Both the position numbers and the translations under genes were made by a program. DNA of 64,000 nucleotides, taken from positions 48,569,201 through 48,633,200 of the forward strand of contig OZ038422.1 in the NCBI GenBank assembly GCA_964036155.1, read 5' to 3'. Source of the stretch: Diploscapter coronatus. Taxonomy: Eukaryota > Nematoda > Chromadorea > Rhabditida > Rhabditidae. Every line of letters begins with the position of its first letter. Positions within the stretch are counted from its first letter, which is position 1. Positions 61,721-64,000 of the stretch are shown one piece after another. Under the pieces are notes generated by a model. That model did no database searches. It was given only the letters and a program-made list of their open reading frames with translations, and was not told where the DNA came from.

Positions 61721-64000
61721 TTACATCTTCTGAATTTCGAACATTTTCACGTCGGTATCGTACCAAATTGGGGGTTCGGTATTTCTGAATACAAATTGAT
61801 TTAGGCATAAAATTTAAGTCAGACCTCAAATATATGACTCCCCACATATAAGTTCTAAACCAATGGTTAGTCCCTGCGTTAGCCTGGTATTTCCTAATCA
61901 GAATAGGATGGGGAACCGGGAGAAGTCCGACCAAAGTACCATGTTGGAGGAACTTCAAAATCTCACTTTCGTCAGTTAAACCCCTAAAATCAGATGATTT
62001 TTCGGATCCTGATTTTAAGTCTGACTTGTCAATGCAGATTTTCTCAACTTGGGGCACAAGGACTTGAAGGAGTCTCATGATAGTTTGCAAGGGTAATTTG
62101 ACTTTCCAAGCCTCGGCCCATGCAGAAGTAGGAGTCCATTCGTTAGATTGCTCTAAAATAGCCACTTTCGGTGAGTATTTCAGGGGGTACCCTTGATAAA
62201 AAAAAGTTAATAAACAATACCCTCTGACGAGACTTGTTTCGTCTTTTCAAAATCAGCTTTATTATCTGTCATCGAAGAAACTTCTGGAGTAGCCGCTAAA
62301 CCTGCGGATACACCTCCTAAAATTAGCTTATTTCCAAAAAAGAGTTGAAAATCCCTACCTTGAACGGGAATTTCAGGAGCTTTAGCCGCTGTAGGCGACT
62401 TTAGCTCATCTACCATGTCATCCCGGGCTAAATGAAAATTTTAAAACTTGGATCGAAATTGTCTCGTACATCGATTTTTTCGTCCTGATAGCGACTTAGC
62501 TATGGATTGAGCATCCGTAGGCAGATTTGAGAGTTGATAAAACACTTGTCTTTTTCGGATTATGGTATAGATTAAATTAGAATTGCCTGAAAATCATTAT
62601 ATTTTTTGAAAAAAAAAACATTGGTTTACCGTCGAACTGATACTGAATGATGTTATTGAACACCTCTAACAGGAAAAATACTAGATGGTGGTTGTTCGAG
62701 GCAGAAAATAGGAACCAAGGGGTTGAGAAGGCTTCCACCAAATGAACAAGCTTATTCGCGGCTAACATTGACAGCGATTTTAGGTAGGGGGATACTAAAA
62801 TAATTTTCATGGTACTGAATGTAATGGTTTTGATACCGTTAACAATGATAGTTAACAGACAGTCGAATAGCGATTGTAGACGGTAGTTTCCTGTGGTGAT
62901 CAATTTATGGAACACGATAATCAGCAAGTCGGCATGGGTTCCTAAAATTAGTATACTTTTGGAAAGTACTCACGAGGGAAAATACCTGTGAAAGTAGGAA
63001 CGTCGATAGGGGCCTTAGTTATGTAGGCCTTGTTTAGTCGAACTCCGAAGTTACGTTCACCAGAGAGCAATAGAATCAGGAATACCCCCATATGAATTAG
63101 ACCAACTCTAGTAGAGTCATTTCGGGCCTCAGAAATGTGGTAGAGAATTGGCACGAGTATTTCAAGCACATCCGAGGTTTTCAGCACGTAGTACATGAAC
63201 TTCTGATTGTATTCGCAGCATTTCCAAAGCAGGACAAGCAGCTCCTAAAAATAAATTTCTTTCAAGATTTGATTCATTCCTGAAATGTTGGTCATATTTG
63301 AACTCTTATCGAAATTTTCGATCATATTAAAATTTGAATGAAACTTTTCATACCTGATGAAAATTGACCTTCTTTGTGGAATTCGGGAGATAAGTAGCAG
63401 ATGACTGAAGTGGATTCGACAGTAATCGAGTTATCCCTTTGAGCATAAAGTCGAAATCTTCTTCCCGATGAATTCGAGACAGGTAATTGATGAAGTAATT
63501 CTCCGCGTAGCCCGTCTCATCGCCCTTCGGTTGAGATTCTTTGTCCAGACACACGATTAACACCTGAATTGAAATCCTTTAGTCATTTGATGCTAATTTT
63601 GGGCTAATAATTAGATCTGTAGTTAGTTTATGCTAGTTTTTAGTTGGACACTTCGTTTTAGGGTCATTTTATGCTAACTTTAAACTTCTAATTGAATTTT
63701 TAGCCATTTTATGTCAGTTTCAGACATAGGTATTTTGATTTCAGGTATTTCCAAAACCTGGCTCATACCTGCAAGGCGACCTCTACAAGAGGCTCCCTAG
63801 AATCATTGAACAGCAAATAATTATATGGCAGTCCGTAGCCGATAGGATCATAAGCACAGGTAACGTTTAGCAAAGAAGTAAATAACGGCAATACATGACG
63901 ATTTTCAGCTGAAGTAAACCGAGCCACCCACCGAAGGCGGTTTTCGTCTGAAAATCGAATGCTTTCGTACCTTAAATAATGCCAACATACTAAGCGTTAA
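61721..64000 (-). CDS. hid-1: HID1 (high-temperature-induced dauer formation protein), 5' end outside window
   Basis: Peripheral Golgi/trans-Golgi protein needed for dense-core vesicle maturation and neuropeptide sorting. Visible part starts in exon 63769-63947 (ENRHVLPLFTSLLN, CAYDPIGYGLPYNYLLFNDS). It continues ENYFINYLSRIHREEDFDFM, LPNSTKKVNFHQ, VGLIHMGVFLILLLSGERNF, GVRLNKAY, LLIIVFHKLITTGNYRLQSL, FDCLLTIIVN, VSPYLKSLSMLAANKLVHL and LVFFLLEVFNNIIQYQFDG. A variable Lys/Pro linker lies at 62220-62470. The C-terminus reads KLPLQTIMRLLQVLVPQVEK, GLTDESEILKFLQHGTLVGL, LLPVPHPILIRKYQAN and WYDTDVKMFEIQKM, stop at 61721. Introns of 45 bases lie at the KICIDKG and IVNVSPY joins. About the last two thirds of the protein is present; identity to animal HID1 is very high. 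Confidence 0.97.

Overview
This is a nematode nuclear chromosome fragment. It is AT-rich, genes are split into many short exons, introns are often only 42-53 bases, several starts lie a few bases after a TTTTCAG-type acceptor (as expected for spliced-leader trans-splicing), and almost every recognisable protein has a clear Caenorhabditis elegans relative. As I recall, csq-1, gbb-1, hid-1 and mir-34 are all X-linked in C. elegans, so the window probably comes from the equivalent of the X chromosome. I see no bacterial genes, rRNA, tRNA, CRISPR array or viral gene.

Layout. 1-2652 (-): peptide-type rhodopsin-family GPCR, C-terminus cut by the window edge. 5016-6924 (-): TP53I11 family membrane protein. 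6925-11440: gene-poor. 11475-14970 (+): calsequestrin, complete in 11 exons. 16107-16445 (+): an 82-residue single-pass membrane protein too short for ordinary ORF calling. 16573-20710 (-): SLC26/SulP anion transporter. 21367-22739 (-): secreted glycine-rich protein. 23725-24989 (-): two-TM protein. 27355-28823 (-): glutamate-cysteine ligase modifier subunit. 28989-29906 (-): secreted CX-module-like protein. 31123-32126 (-): secreted PAN/apple-like protein. 36625-36707 (+): a convincing mir-34 hairpin. 37934-43949 (-): GABA-B receptor subunit 1. 45715-47806 (-): coiled-coil protein. 48399-50578 (-): DOK-type PH/PTB adaptor. 53594-56322 (-): pepsin-like aspartic protease. 57817-60950 (-): PDCD4-like protein with two MA3 domains. 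61721-64000 (-): HID1, N-terminus outside the window.

The genes do not form one pathway. Several belong to excitable-cell or secretory biology: GABA-B receptor, neuropeptide-type GPCR, calsequestrin for calcium storage, and HID1 for dense-core vesicle maturation. The rest are housekeeping, secreted or unknown.

The least ordinary content lies outside the ORFs: the mir-34 precursor, the short membrane and secreted genes assembled from tiny exons, and several families of short palindromic, MITE-like elements, mostly in introns. Exon joins given to the base were checked for splice sites and reading phase by hand. Homology calls rest on remembered family sequences, not on a search.
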